Assembly (NCBI GenBank): GCA_964634675.1
Contig: CAZWLH010000042.1
Location: 1 to 12,841 of the forward strand
Source of the DNA: UMGS172 sp964634675
GTDB taxonomy: Bacteria; Bacillota; Clostridia; Oscillospirales; Acutalibacteraceae
Length of the DNA stretch: 12,841 nt
Direction of reading: 5' to 3'
The notes below the pieces were generated by a model. The model did no database searches. It was given only the letters and a program-made list of their open reading frames with translations, and was not told the origin of the DNA. This document shows positions 1 to 6,100 of this stretch, piece after piece (the stretch's first letter is position 1; each line of letters starts with the position of its first letter). A program made the position numbers and the translations under genes.

Positions 1-11
1 CAAATTTAACA

Positions 12-105
12 GAAAAGGGTGCTGGGAATTGACCCGGCTGAGATAGGGTGTGTTTCATCCTGACCGTTATACCTGATGCGGGTAATGCCGACGTAGGAAT
101 TTTTC
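12..105 (+). ncRNA. TPP (THI-box) riboswitch
   Basis: The sequence carries the conserved THI-box blocks in order: GGGTGC at 17-22, CTGAGA at 38-43, ACCTGAT at 71-77, and a GGTAATGCC...CGTAGGA block at 81-98. Helices can be drawn: P1 12-16 with 101-105, P3 22-26 with 33-37, an optional P3a hairpin 45-50 with 56-61, and a short P2 18-20 with 63-65. This class binds thiamine pyrophosphate. It sits directly upstream of a terminator and a thiamine transporter gene, so high TPP should stop transcription before thiT. The promoter lies outside the window. Confidence 0.96.
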
Positions 106-109
106 GGAA

Positions 110-181
110 GTGAAATTTTAGGCTCATCGGGTAGTTCCGATGGGTCTTTTGTTTTTTCCTTTTCTGTGAAATTTTAAGGCT
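110..181 (+). repeat. Short direct repeat flanking the riboswitch terminator
   Basis: GTGAAATTTTAGGCT (110-124) and GTGAAATTTTAAGGCT (166-181) differ by one inserted A. The first copy runs into the 5' arm of the terminator stem and the second lies just past its T-tract. They could be a local duplication, or alternative pairing strands. No function can be read from the sequence. Confidence 0.55.
121..157 (+). terminator. Riboswitch expression-platform terminator
   Basis: A 10-bp stem (121-130 with 137-146, two G-T wobbles) with a six-base loop is followed by a T-rich tract at 147-157 broken by one G. It lies 16 bases after the riboswitch P1 helix and 59 bases before thiT. This is the usual place for a TPP-controlled intrinsic terminator. 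No strong antiterminator is obvious to me. Confidence 0.88.
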
Positions 182-215
182 AAGGCCCAAAAAAAGAAAA
201 GGAAGGTAAGAAAAA

Positions 216-767
216 ATGAAAAAGAACACACAAAGAATGTGCGTCACGGCGGTGCTGTTGGCGCTCGCAACGGTTTTAAGTCTGATAAAGCCGTTCACAC
301 TGCCGTGGGGCGGCTCGGTAACGCTCCTCTCGATGCTTCCGGTGGTTATGATACCGCTTATGTACGGAACGGCCCGGGGTGCGGTCGGAGCATTTGCCTA
401 TTCACTCATCCAGCTTGGACTTGATCTCGGCTCGGTGCTGAGCTGGGGACTGACGCCGGCGGCGCTGATCGGCACGATATGCTTAGACTATATTTTTGCG
501 TTCGGCTGTCTGGGATTTGCCGGAATGTTCAGGAAAAAGGGGACTTTCGGCATCGCCGCAGGTGTTGTGACGGTGCTTGTGATAAGATTTTTGATGCACT
601 TTATTTCGGGAGTCGTCATTTTCGCTTCGATAGTCGACGAAGAAGCCTGGATATATTCACTGACCTATAATGCTTCTTATATGGTGCCCGAGTTCATAAC
701 CACCACAATAGCCGCAATCGTTATTTTCAAACTGCCATCGGTCAAAAGACTTATGAGCAAGCGGTAA
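216..767 (+). CDS. thiT: ECF transporter S component, thiamine-specific (ThiT/YuaJ)
   Basis: ThiT is the substrate-binding membrane subunit of a group II energy-coupling-factor importer for thiamine. It works with a shared EcfT/EcfA/EcfA' module, which is not in this window. The protein has 183 residues, the normal size, and is strongly hydrophobic, with about six membrane segments (near residues 9-25, 35-50, 55-72, 81-104, 113-140 and 158-171). Family-like features are the W31 region after the first helix, the R124...H128...G132 stretch in the fifth segment, and the YNASY motif at 151-155, the area that lines the thiamine pocket in the family. The ATG at 216 follows a GGAAGG ribosome site at 201-206. 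The upstream TPP riboswitch independently supports thiamine as substrate. It is a single-gene unit ended by a strong terminator. Confidence 0.95.
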   Translation: MKKNTQRMCVTAVLLALATVLSLIKPFTLPWGGSVTLLSMLPVVMIPLMYGTARGAVGAFAYSLIQLGLDLGSVLSWGLTPAALIGTICLDYIFAFGCLGFAGMFRKKGTFGIAAGVVTVLVIRFLMHFISGVVIFASIVDEEAWIYSLTYNASYMVPEFITTTIAAIVIFKLPSVKRLMSKR

Positions 768-785
768 CAAACCGTTTTACTCCCC

Positions 786-820
786 CCCCGAGTGTCCTTA
801 AGACACTTGGGGCTTTTTTT
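786..820 (+). terminator. Intrinsic terminator of thiT
   Basis: An 11-bp stem (786-796 with 802-812, one G-T wobble) with a five-base loop is followed by a run of seven T at 814-820. It starts 18 bases after the thiT stop codon, so it closes that transcript. Confidence 0.95.
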
Positions 821-879
821 GCGTCTTTAGACGTGGAAATAAACCCTCGGTTCTACTGGGGGGATAGAAAACTTAGTGG

Positions 880-1065
880 AGCGCACTCTTGCCTCCCCCT
901 TGTCATGGGAGGTGGCTGCGGCAAAGCCGCAGACGGAAGAGTAGTTAACAGCATCTCTCCCTCAGTCTCGCTATCGCTCGCCGGCCGCTGACGGCGGCGG
1001 GCCCCTCTGTCACTTCGTGACATTTCCCCACACAGTGGGGGAGTCACCCTCGTCAGAGGGAGCCG
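880..1065. repeat. Multi-hairpin intergenic repeat, clostridial palindromic type
   Basis: This gene-free stretch is a chain of small perfect or near-perfect hairpins: 892-897/907-912, 916-922/926-932 (seven base pairs, AAA loop), 1008-1013/1017-1022, 1026-1031/1035-1040 and 1047-1051/1056-1060, with a GC-rich imperfect dyad around 981-1001. Phrases such as CTCCCTCAGTCTCGCT and AGAGGGAGCC resemble the abundant dispersed palindromic repeats of Oscillospirales-like Firmicutes; that resemblance is from memory and was not searched. No transposase is present, so it would be a non-autonomous or REP-like element. A possible 64-codon reading frame on the minus strand here is an artefact of the repeat. 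Exact ends are uncertain. Confidence 0.7.
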
Positions 1066-1131
1066 AGAAAATCCGAAAGCATTACCCGTTTACGGGCGGA
1101 AGTGCGATTGATGCAATAATAAAGTTCAGTG

Positions 1132-1206
1132 GCCCCTTTAAGGGGCTGCGCCGGTAATAACCCCTTTATAGGGGGGTGGAGCAAGCCACCGTTGAACCGG
1201 TGGCTT
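1132..1206. repeat. Cluster of three short palindromes downstream of dinB
   Basis: There are three hairpins: 1132-1138/1140-1146 (nearly loopless), 1161-1165/1170-1174, and a nine-base-pair one at 1183-1191/1198-1206. The last lies about 44 bases beyond the dinB stop in dinB's direction but has no T-tract on that side, so it is a poor intrinsic terminator. It may be a further part of the neighbouring repeat, or an RNA 3'-end structure. Apart from this and the repeat at 880-1065, I see nothing in 821-1249. Confidence 0.5.
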
Positions 1207-1249
1207 TGATTTGCCCCTAAGGAGTTATATCGTTTGCGGTTATATTGTC

Positions 1250-2488
1250 CTACACCGAAAGCCTTGACCGACCGAGTGTATTGGGAGACTGATCCTTAAA
1301 GCCCTTGAAATCGTTTATCAGTGAGGCTCGCACCACCGCCTTGCTGCCGTATTTGTCTCTTAATTTTTCAACGCTTCTTTCCAACACGTCCTGCTTGATG
1401 AGCTTTGTTCGATCCTCGAAAAGAGAAAGCTGATATTCGGGAGAATAATCGTCCAACTTTATTGCTCTTATGCCGACCGAGCGAAGCGGAAGCGCAAAGT
1501 CATAATTCTTTTTCAAAATGGAGATGCCCTCGTCGGCAAGCGGCTTGGCCGATTGCAAGGGAAAGGGCAGAGCCGACATAAACTCCTTCACCTGCAGCTT
1601 GCTGTCACGAATGTGCACTGCTATCGAGTGCGCCTCCATATCCTCACGGCGAAGCTCCCGTGCGATCTCTTCGGCAAGACCGAGAAAAACCCGATATACC
1701 TCTTCAAAGGTTGTGAGATCCTTGGGGCAGGTGGTTGAGCGGCCGATGCTTTGCGGACGGTATTTGAAGTCACTTCGCAAAACGGCCGAGCATTCCTCAC
1801 CGTTGGCAAATCGGTATAAAAGCTCACCGTTCTTTCCGAGCCGTGTCTTTAAGGCAGAGGGGTCGGCTGTGGCTAAGTCACCTATCGTGAAAATCGCAAG
1901 CGAACGCAGCTTTTTCTCGGTCGAGGGACCGACTCCGAGCAGGCGGTTGGCCTCAAGCGGCCAGACTATCTCTTTGAAATTCTCATACGGAATAACGCTT
2001 GTGGCATTCGGCTTTTTAAGGTCTGAGCCCAATTTTGCGAATATCTTATTAAAGCTCACTCCGACCGAGGCGGTAAGACCGTACCGAGCGGTTATCTCGT
2101 TTCTGATGCGATCGGCGATGACATCGGCTTCGCCGAAAAGCCGTCGGCTTCCCGTGACGTCAAGCCAGCATTCATCTATCCCGAACGGCTCTATCAGGTC
2201 GGTGTACTGCTCGTATATTTTTCTGACCTGCTCGGAAAAGTAGGTGTAACGCTTAAAATCGGGAGGGACGACCACAAGCGACGGACATTTTTGCACGGCT
2301 TGCCATATTGCATCTCCCGTTGACACGCCTTGGCTTTTCGCAAGCTCGTTCTTCGCGAGGATTATTCCGTGACGCTCCTCCTTACTGCCGCCCACTGCCA
2401 CCGCCTTTCCCTTTAAAGAGGGGTCGTCACGGCAGGCAACCGAGGCATAAAAATTATTAAGATCGCAATGAAGTATTTGCCGTGTCAA
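1250..2488 (-). CDS. dinB: DNA polymerase IV, Y-family translesion polymerase
   Basis: This is an error-prone polymerase that copies past DNA lesions, acting at the fork with the sliding clamp. Residues are numbered from the longer GTG frame at 2497. The palm begins with CDLNNFYASV, giving catalytic D12 and a tyrosine steric gate at Y17. GIDECWLDV at 106-114 gives the catalytic D108/E109 pair. The helix-hairpin-helix region (LLGVGPSTEKKLRSL, 186-200) and the little-finger domain follow. QLSLF at 356-360 is a textbook beta-clamp-binding peptide. The length, about 412 residues, is normal. I place the start at TTG 2488 because AAGGAGG (2503-2497) lies eight bases before it, whereas the GTG at 2497 overlaps that ribosome site. 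The gene stands alone, diverging from the phosphate operon, and its promoter carries two LexA boxes. DLNN and GIDE replace the E. coli-style DMDC and SIDE wording; I believe this is usual in one clostridial subfamily. Confidence 0.95.
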   Translation of the reverse strand: MTRQILHCDLNNFYASVACRDDPSLKGKAVAVGGSKEERHGIILAKNELAKSQGVSTGDAIWQAVQKCPSLVVVPPDFKRYTYFSEQVRKIYEQYTDLIEPFGIDECWLDVTGSRRLFGEADVIADRIRNEITARYGLTASVGVSFNKIFAKLGSDLKKPNATSVIPYENFKEIVWPLEANRLLGVGPSTEKKLRSLAIFTIGDLATADPSALKTRLGKNGELLYRFANGEECSAVLRSDFKYRPQSIGRSTTCPKDLTTFEEVYRVFLGLAEEIARELRREDMEAHSIAVHIRDSKLQVKEFMSALPFPLQSAKPLADEGISILKKNYDFALPLRSVGIRAIKLDDYSPEYQLSLFEDRTKLIKQDVLERSVEKLRDKYGSKAVVRASLINDFKGFKDQSPNTLGRSRLSV

Positions 2489-2516
2489 CCGATCCACCTC
2501 CTTAACTAAAGCGGCA

Positions 2517-2528
2517 GAACATTCGTTC
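2517..2528. promoter_or_regulatory. LexA (Cheo) box, start-proximal
   Basis: GAAC-ATTC-GTTC matches the Gram-positive LexA/DinR core GAAC-N4-GTTC perfectly. It lies at about +1 to +12 of the predicted dinB transcript, where bound LexA would block initiation or clearance. Confidence 0.85.
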
Positions 2529-2535
2529 GATAGAT

Positions 2536-2564
2536 ATTATAGCATCTTTCTCACCGAAAGTAAA
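2536..2564 (-). promoter_or_regulatory. dinB promoter (sigma-A type)
   Basis: On the minus strand there is a perfect TATAAT (2541-2536) with TTTACT (2564-2559) 17 bases upstream, four of six matches to TTGACA. Transcription would start near 2529, giving a leader of about 40 bases to the TTG start. A LexA box abuts each side of the promoter. Confidence 0.75.
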
Positions 2565-2576
2565 GAACAAATGTTC
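2565..2576. promoter_or_regulatory. LexA (Cheo) box, upstream
   Basis: GAAC-AAAT-GTTC is a second perfect core match, directly abutting the -35 element of the dinB promoter. Its centre is 48 bases from the centre of the first box, so two LexA dimers could bracket the promoter. Confidence 0.85.
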
Positions 2577-2597
2577 AAAATTTAAATTTTGTTTTTT
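2576..2597. repeat. AT-rich perfect palindrome between dinB and pstS
   Basis: CAAAATTTAAATTTTG (2576-2591) is an exact 16-base palindrome followed by six T. It shares its first base with the upstream LexA box. It could be an AT-rich UP-like element, a protein site, or simply AT-rich sequence. Confidence 0.45.
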
Positions 2598-2603
2598 AGA
2601 AAA

Positions 2604-2659
2604 TTTACGCCGATTTTACTTGCGCCTGCTTACGGATTTTACCGCCCCGAAATTATAAT
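2604..2659 (+). promoter_or_regulatory. Candidate PhoB-box array and -10 of the pst operon
   Basis: Four YTTAC hexamers occur on the plus strand: TTTACG 2604-2609, TTTACT 2615-2620, CTTACG 2629-2634 and TTTACC 2638-2643. The first two are 11 bases apart, the spacing typical of PhoB/PhoP half-sites, and the last two are less regular. A perfect TATAAT at 2654-2659 lies ten bases after the last hexamer, and no good -35 is present. That is how PhoB-activated promoters usually look. Transcription would start near 2666. Confidence 0.55.
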
Positions 2660-2726
2660 ATAACCGTAGCAGGGAAAACTGAAAAAAACAGAAGGCTGCA
2701 AAACTTGAAAAGGAGATTTCGGTAAA

Positions 2727-3542
2727 ATGAAAAAAAGAAACGCAGTAAGAAGAATGTTGGGAATCATCGCCGCAACGGCATTGCTTGCAGGAGCCGTTAC
2801 AGGCTGCGGCGAAAAGGAATCTGTCGCAACCGACGGCTCGACCTCGATGAGCAAGGTCATAGGCGCTTTGGGAGAAGCCTTTGAAAACGACATGGGCATT
2901 AGCGTCACCTATAACGCCACAGGCTCGGGTGCGGGTATCGGAGCGGTCGAAGAGGGAAGATGCGACATCGGTCTTTCGAGCCGTGACCTTAAGGACGATG
3001 AAAAGGCAAAGGGCCTTGAGGCTACCGTGCTTGCTTATGACGGAATCGCAATGATCGTAAACAAGAGCAACCCCGTATCCGACCTTAAGCTTGAGGATAT
3101 CGCCAAAATTTACAAGGGCGAAATCAAGAACTGGAAAGAGGTCGGCGGAAACGATGCCGCGATCGTGCTTATCGGACGTGAGGCCGGAAGCGGTACAAGA
3201 GACGGCTTCGAGTCTATAACCGATACTAAGGACAAGTGTGTTTACCGCCAGGAGCTTTCCTCGACCGGTGACGTCATCACCACGGTTGCCGGCAACCCCG
3301 GAGCCATCGGCTATGCTTCGCTTGCCTCGGTCAAGGATACCGTCAAGGCACTGACTATCGGAGGAGTTGCTCCGAGTGAGGAAACCGTCAAAAACGGAAG
3401 CTATGTAATACAGCGTCCCTTCGTGCTGGTCACCAAAAAGGGAGTCAAGCTTTCCGACAGCGCCGAGAAGTTTATAAGCTTCGTCACTTCGGAAAAGGCA
3501 AACAAGATCATCACGGATGCAGGTGTAGTTCCTGCCAACTGA
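2727..3542 (+). CDS. pstS: Phosphate ABC transporter, substrate-binding lipoprotein PstS
   Basis: PstS captures inorganic phosphate outside the membrane and delivers it to PstCA. The 271-residue protein begins with a lipoprotein signal (KKR start, hydrophobic stretch 11-24, lipobox VTGC with C27 as the acylated cysteine). The mature part has the family's phosphate-contact loops: DGSTSM at 36-41, NATGSGAG at 63-70, SSRDL at 84-88 and GREAGSGTR at 150-158, the last at the start of the second lobe. Length is normal. The ATG at 2727 follows AGGAG at 2711-2715. It is the first gene of the operon, behind a candidate Pho-controlled promoter. An 85-base gap with a strong hairpin separates it from pstC, which would allow more PstS than permease to be made. 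Confidence 0.97.
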   Translation: MKKRNAVRRMLGIIAATALLAGAVTGCGEKESVATDGSTSMSKVIGALGEAFENDMGISVTYNATGSGAGIGAVEEGRCDIGLSSRDLKDDEKAKGLEATVLAYDGIAMIVNKSNPVSDLKLEDIAKIYKGEIKNWKEVGGNDAAIVLIGREAGSGTRDGFESITDTKDKCVYRQELSSTGDVITTVAGNPGAIGYASLASVKDTVKALTIGGVAPSEETVKNGSYVIQRPFVLVTKKGVKLSDSAEKFISFVTSEKANKIITDAGVVPAN

Positions 3543-3562
3543 TAAGCTTCAAACGTAATCGG

Positions 3563-3593
3563 CAGACGGTGCGGCACTTGGCCGTGCCGTCTG
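3563..3593 (+). other. pstS-pstC intercistronic hairpin
   Basis: A 13-bp stem (3563-3575 with 3581-3593, two G-T wobbles) has a five-base loop and no T-tract, so it is not an ordinary terminator. It may protect the 3' end of a processed pstS message or partly attenuate readthrough. A TATAAT at 3602-3607, with a weak TTGGCC at 3578-3583, could be a minor internal promoter for pstC. Confidence 0.7.
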
Positions 3594-3627
3594 AATGTGC
3601 GTATAATTTGTATTTGGACAGTGTGTT

Positions 3628-4500
3628 ATGAAGAAAAATAAAATATTTGAAAATGCAGTGCACGGAATATTTCTGATACTCGGCCTCATAACGGTCGCCT
3701 GTGTTTTACTGATAACCGTGTACCTTATAATTTCGGGTATTCCGGCGATAAAGGAAATCGGTCTTGTAAACTTTCTGTTCGGCAAGGAATGGGCTTCGAC
3801 CGCCGATGAGCCGAAGTTCGGAATATTGCCGTTTATCCTCACAAGCGTTTACGGAACCGCAGGGGCTATACTCATCGGTGTTCCGATAGGCTTTTTCACG
3901 GCGGTTTTTCTCTCTAAGGTTGCAGGCAAGCGGCTCCGTGCCGTGATAGAGGCGGCAGTCAATCTGCTTGCCGGGATACCGTCGGTCGTTATGGGACTTG
4001 TCGGAATGATACTTCTTGTCCCGACCGTGAGAAAGGTGTTCGATATACCCGACGGAGCAAGCCTTTTTTCGGCGATAATAGTGCTTGCGATAATGGTTTT
4101 GCCGAACATAATAAAGGTTTCGGTGACGGCGCTCGATGCCGTTCCCAAGGAATACGAGGATGCTTCCTTAGCACTCGGAGCAACCCCCACCGAGACCTAT
4201 TTCAGAGTTTCGGTGCCGGCAGCCAAAAGCGGTATTGCCGCTGCGATCGTGCTCGGAGTCGGACGTGCCATAGGTGAAGCGATGGCGGTAATGATGGTTG
4301 CCGGAAACGTTGCGAATATGCCCTCGCTCTTCCAAAGTGTGCGCTTCCTCACGACTGCAATTTCAAGCGAAATGTCATATTCGAGTCCGGGAAGTCTTCA
4401 AAGAAATGCGCTTTTTTCGATAGCGCTTGTGCTCTTCCTGTTCATTATGCTGATAAACGCCACGCTGAATTTCTTCCTGAAGCGTGAAAAAGGAAAATAA
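3628..4500 (+). CDS. pstC: Phosphate ABC transporter permease PstC
   Basis: PstC is one of the two membrane subunits forming the phosphate channel. It has 290 residues and six predicted membrane segments (about 12-36, 66-95, 110-133, 148-168, 204-226 and 262-283). The binding-protein-dependent transport permease signature, the EAA loop that docks on PstB, is at about 175-202 (EYEDASLALGATP then VSVPAAKSG), followed by the conserved GRAIGEAMAV. The ribosome site before ATG 3628 is weak (TTTGGA), unlike the strong sites of its neighbours, which suggests lower translation than pstS. The next gene, pstA, starts one base after the stop codon, so the two are probably co-translated. Confidence 0.97.
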   Translation: MKKNKIFENAVHGIFLILGLITVACVLLITVYLIISGIPAIKEIGLVNFLFGKEWASTADEPKFGILPFILTSVYGTAGAILIGVPIGFFTAVFLSKVAGKRLRAVIEAAVNLLAGIPSVVMGLVGMILLVPTVRKVFDIPDGASLFSAIIVLAIMVLPNIIKVSVTALDAVPKEYEDASLALGATPTETYFRVSVPAAKSGIAAAIVLGVGRAIGEAMAVMMVAGNVANMPSLFQSVRFLTTAISSEMSYSSPGSLQRNALFSIALVLFLFIMLINATLNFFLKREKGK

Positions 4501-4501
4501 A

Positions 4502-5344
4502 ATGAATAAAAAAAGAAAACCTTATATAGCACTTATGAAAGGCGCAATGATACTGTCGACCGCCTTTACTGCGGCACTTGTGCTGTTTTTGCTTGTATAC
4601 ATTTTGGTTAAAGGCCTGCCGAATATCACACTCGAGCTGCTGACCACCAAGCCGAGCTATTTAGACGGTACGGTAGGCATTTTGCCCGATATTCTGAATA
4701 CCGTTTATATCGTGCTTGCCACTCTGGCAATAGTTCTTCCGCTCGGAGTCGGTGCGGCGGTATACCTGACCGAATACGCAAAAAGCCGAAGATTGACTGC
4801 GGTGATAGAATACGCCGCCGAGACACTTTCGGGCATCCCGTCTATTATTTACGGTCTTGTCGGTATGCTTATATTCTCAAACAATTTCGGAACCTGTCTT
4901 CTTTCGGGAGCGCTGACCCTCGTTATTATGAATCTGCCCAACATAATGCGAACCACGCAGGAAAGCCTCAAGACCGTGCCGCATTCCTACCGCGAGGGAG
5001 CCTTCGGCTTGGGCGCCGGGAAATGGCGTGTTATAAGAACGGTCGTACTGCCGAGCTGTGTTGACGGAGTCATAACGGGCTGTATACTCTCGGTTGGACG
5101 TATTTTGGGCGAATCGGCGGCACTGCTTTTCACTGCGGGCTTTGCCCACGCTCTTAACGGTATAGTTTCGGGGCTTGCATCTCCGGGTGCCACTCTCACG
5201 GTCGCACTTTATGTTTATGCCAAGGAAGAGGGCGAATTCGGAATAGCCTTTGCGATAGCCGCAATTTTGATGATACTGACCTTTATTATAAATATTTCTG
5301 CCACCCTTGTCGGCAGATACTTTGCCAAAAGGAGAAGCATATGA
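4502..5344 (+). CDS. pstA: Phosphate ABC transporter permease PstA
   Basis: PstA is the partner permease of PstC. From ATG 4502 it has 280 residues and six predicted membrane segments (about 15-37, 66-90, 107-125, 133-149, 187-214 and 247-270). Its EAA-type cytoplasmic loop is at 161-189 (HSYREGAFGLGAGKW, then VVLPSCVDG), followed by GRILGESAAL, the counterpart of the PstC sequence. I prefer ATG 4502, with AAGGA about seven bases upstream, to an in-frame GTG at 4484 that lies inside pstC and has no clear ribosome site. Its TGA overlaps the pstB ATG as ATGA at 5341-5344, so translation is coupled. Confidence 0.96.
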   Translation: MNKKRKPYIALMKGAMILSTAFTAALVLFLLVYILVKGLPNITLELLTTKPSYLDGTVGILPDILNTVYIVLATLAIVLPLGVGAAVYLTEYAKSRRLTAVIEYAAETLSGIPSIIYGLVGMLIFSNNFGTCLLSGALTLVIMNLPNIMRTTQESLKTVPHSYREGAFGLGAGKWRVIRTVVLPSCVDGVITGCILSVGRILGESAALLFTAGFAHALNGIVSGLASPGATLTVALYVYAKEEGEFGIAFAIAAILMILTFIINISATLVGRYFAKRRSI

Positions 5345-6096
5345 GCGAAATAATAAGAGCCGAGAACCTTAATCTTTGGTACGGCGACAATCAGGCACTC
5401 AAAAATATAAACATTTCAATGCCCGAAAAAAGTATAACGGCACTTATCGGGCCGTCGGGATGCGGAAAATCCACCTTCTTAAAGACACTCAACCGAATGA
5501 ACGACCTTATCCCAACGGTCAAAATCACGGGTGAGGTATTCTATAACGGAAAAAACATATTTGACCGCTCGGTCGATGTGAACGAGCTTCGACGTGATGT
5601 CGGAATGGTGTTTCAAAAGCCGAATCCGTTTCCGATGAGCATTTATGACAATATAGCCTACGGACCGCGCACCCACGGTGTGAAATCGAGAGTTCGCCTT
5701 GATGAAATAGTCGAAAATGCACTGAGAAGTGCGGCGATATGGGACGAGGTAAAGGACAGACTTAAGAAAAATGCGCTCGGACTGTCGGGCGGTCAGCAGC
5801 AGAGACTTTGCATAGCACGTGCACTTGCCGTTGAACCGAAGGTTCTGCTTATGGATGAGCCGACAAGTGCCTTGGATCCTATTTCGACCTCAAGAATTGA
5901 GGAGCTTGCCTTGCAATTGAAGGAAAAATATACTATAATTACGGTAACTCATAATATGCAGCAGGCGGTCAGAATTTCGGATAACACGGCGTTCTTCCTG
6001 CTGGGCGAGCTTGTCGAATACGGCAAGACCGAGAAGCTTTTCTCAACGCCCGAGGATAAGCGTACAGAGGATTATATTACGGGAAGGTTCGGTTGA
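5341..6096 (+). CDS. pstB: Phosphate ABC transporter ATPase PstB
   Basis: PstB is the cytoplasmic ATPase that powers PstCA. The 251-residue protein has the complete set of ABC motifs: Walker A GPSGCGKST at 37-45, Q-loop Q92 in VFQKPNPFPMS, signature LSGGQQQRL at 148-156, Walker B VLLMDEP at 168-174, D-loop SALD and switch histidine H204. The QKPNPFPMSIYDN and YGPRTHG wording is typical of PstB. GGAG at 5331-5334 lies six bases before the ATG, and the gene overlaps the pstA stop by four bases. phoU follows after four bases. Confidence 0.98.
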   Translation: MSEIIRAENLNLWYGDNQALKNINISMPEKSITALIGPSGCGKSTFLKTLNRMNDLIPTVKITGEVFYNGKNIFDRSVDVNELRRDVGMVFQKPNPFPMSIYDNIAYGPRTHGVKSRVRLDEIVENALRSAAIWDEVKDRLKKNALGLSGGQQQRLCIARALAVEPKVLLMDEPTSALDPISTSRIEELALQLKEKYTIITVTHNMQQAVRISDNTAFFLLGELVEYGKTEKLFSTPEDKRTEDYITGRFG

Positions 6097-6100
6097 TATT

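Noticed and set aside
853..1047. Possible 64-codon gene on the minus strand between thiT and dinB
   Set aside because: It lies wholly in the hairpin repeat, has Arg/Pro-rich low-complexity composition, and has no convincing ribosome site. Such frames are common artefacts of this repeat type.
1183..1206. Intrinsic terminator for dinB
   Set aside because: The nine-base-pair hairpin is convincing, but there is no T-run after it in the dinB direction, so I list it only as a palindrome.
786..1207. CRISPR array
   Set aside because: The hairpins differ from each other, with no repeated unit at regular spacing and no cas genes.
1518..2243. Long open frame (241 codons) on the strand opposite dinB
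   Set aside because: The dinB frame is clearly a Pol IV with all motifs. The opposite frame is Ser/Arg-rich with no recognisable domain, as expected for an antisense shadow.
6011..6100. Upstream extension of phoU into pstB
   Set aside because: The extra 30 residues overlap the PstB C-terminus in another frame and do not look like PhoU. ATG 6101 gives the standard N-terminus.
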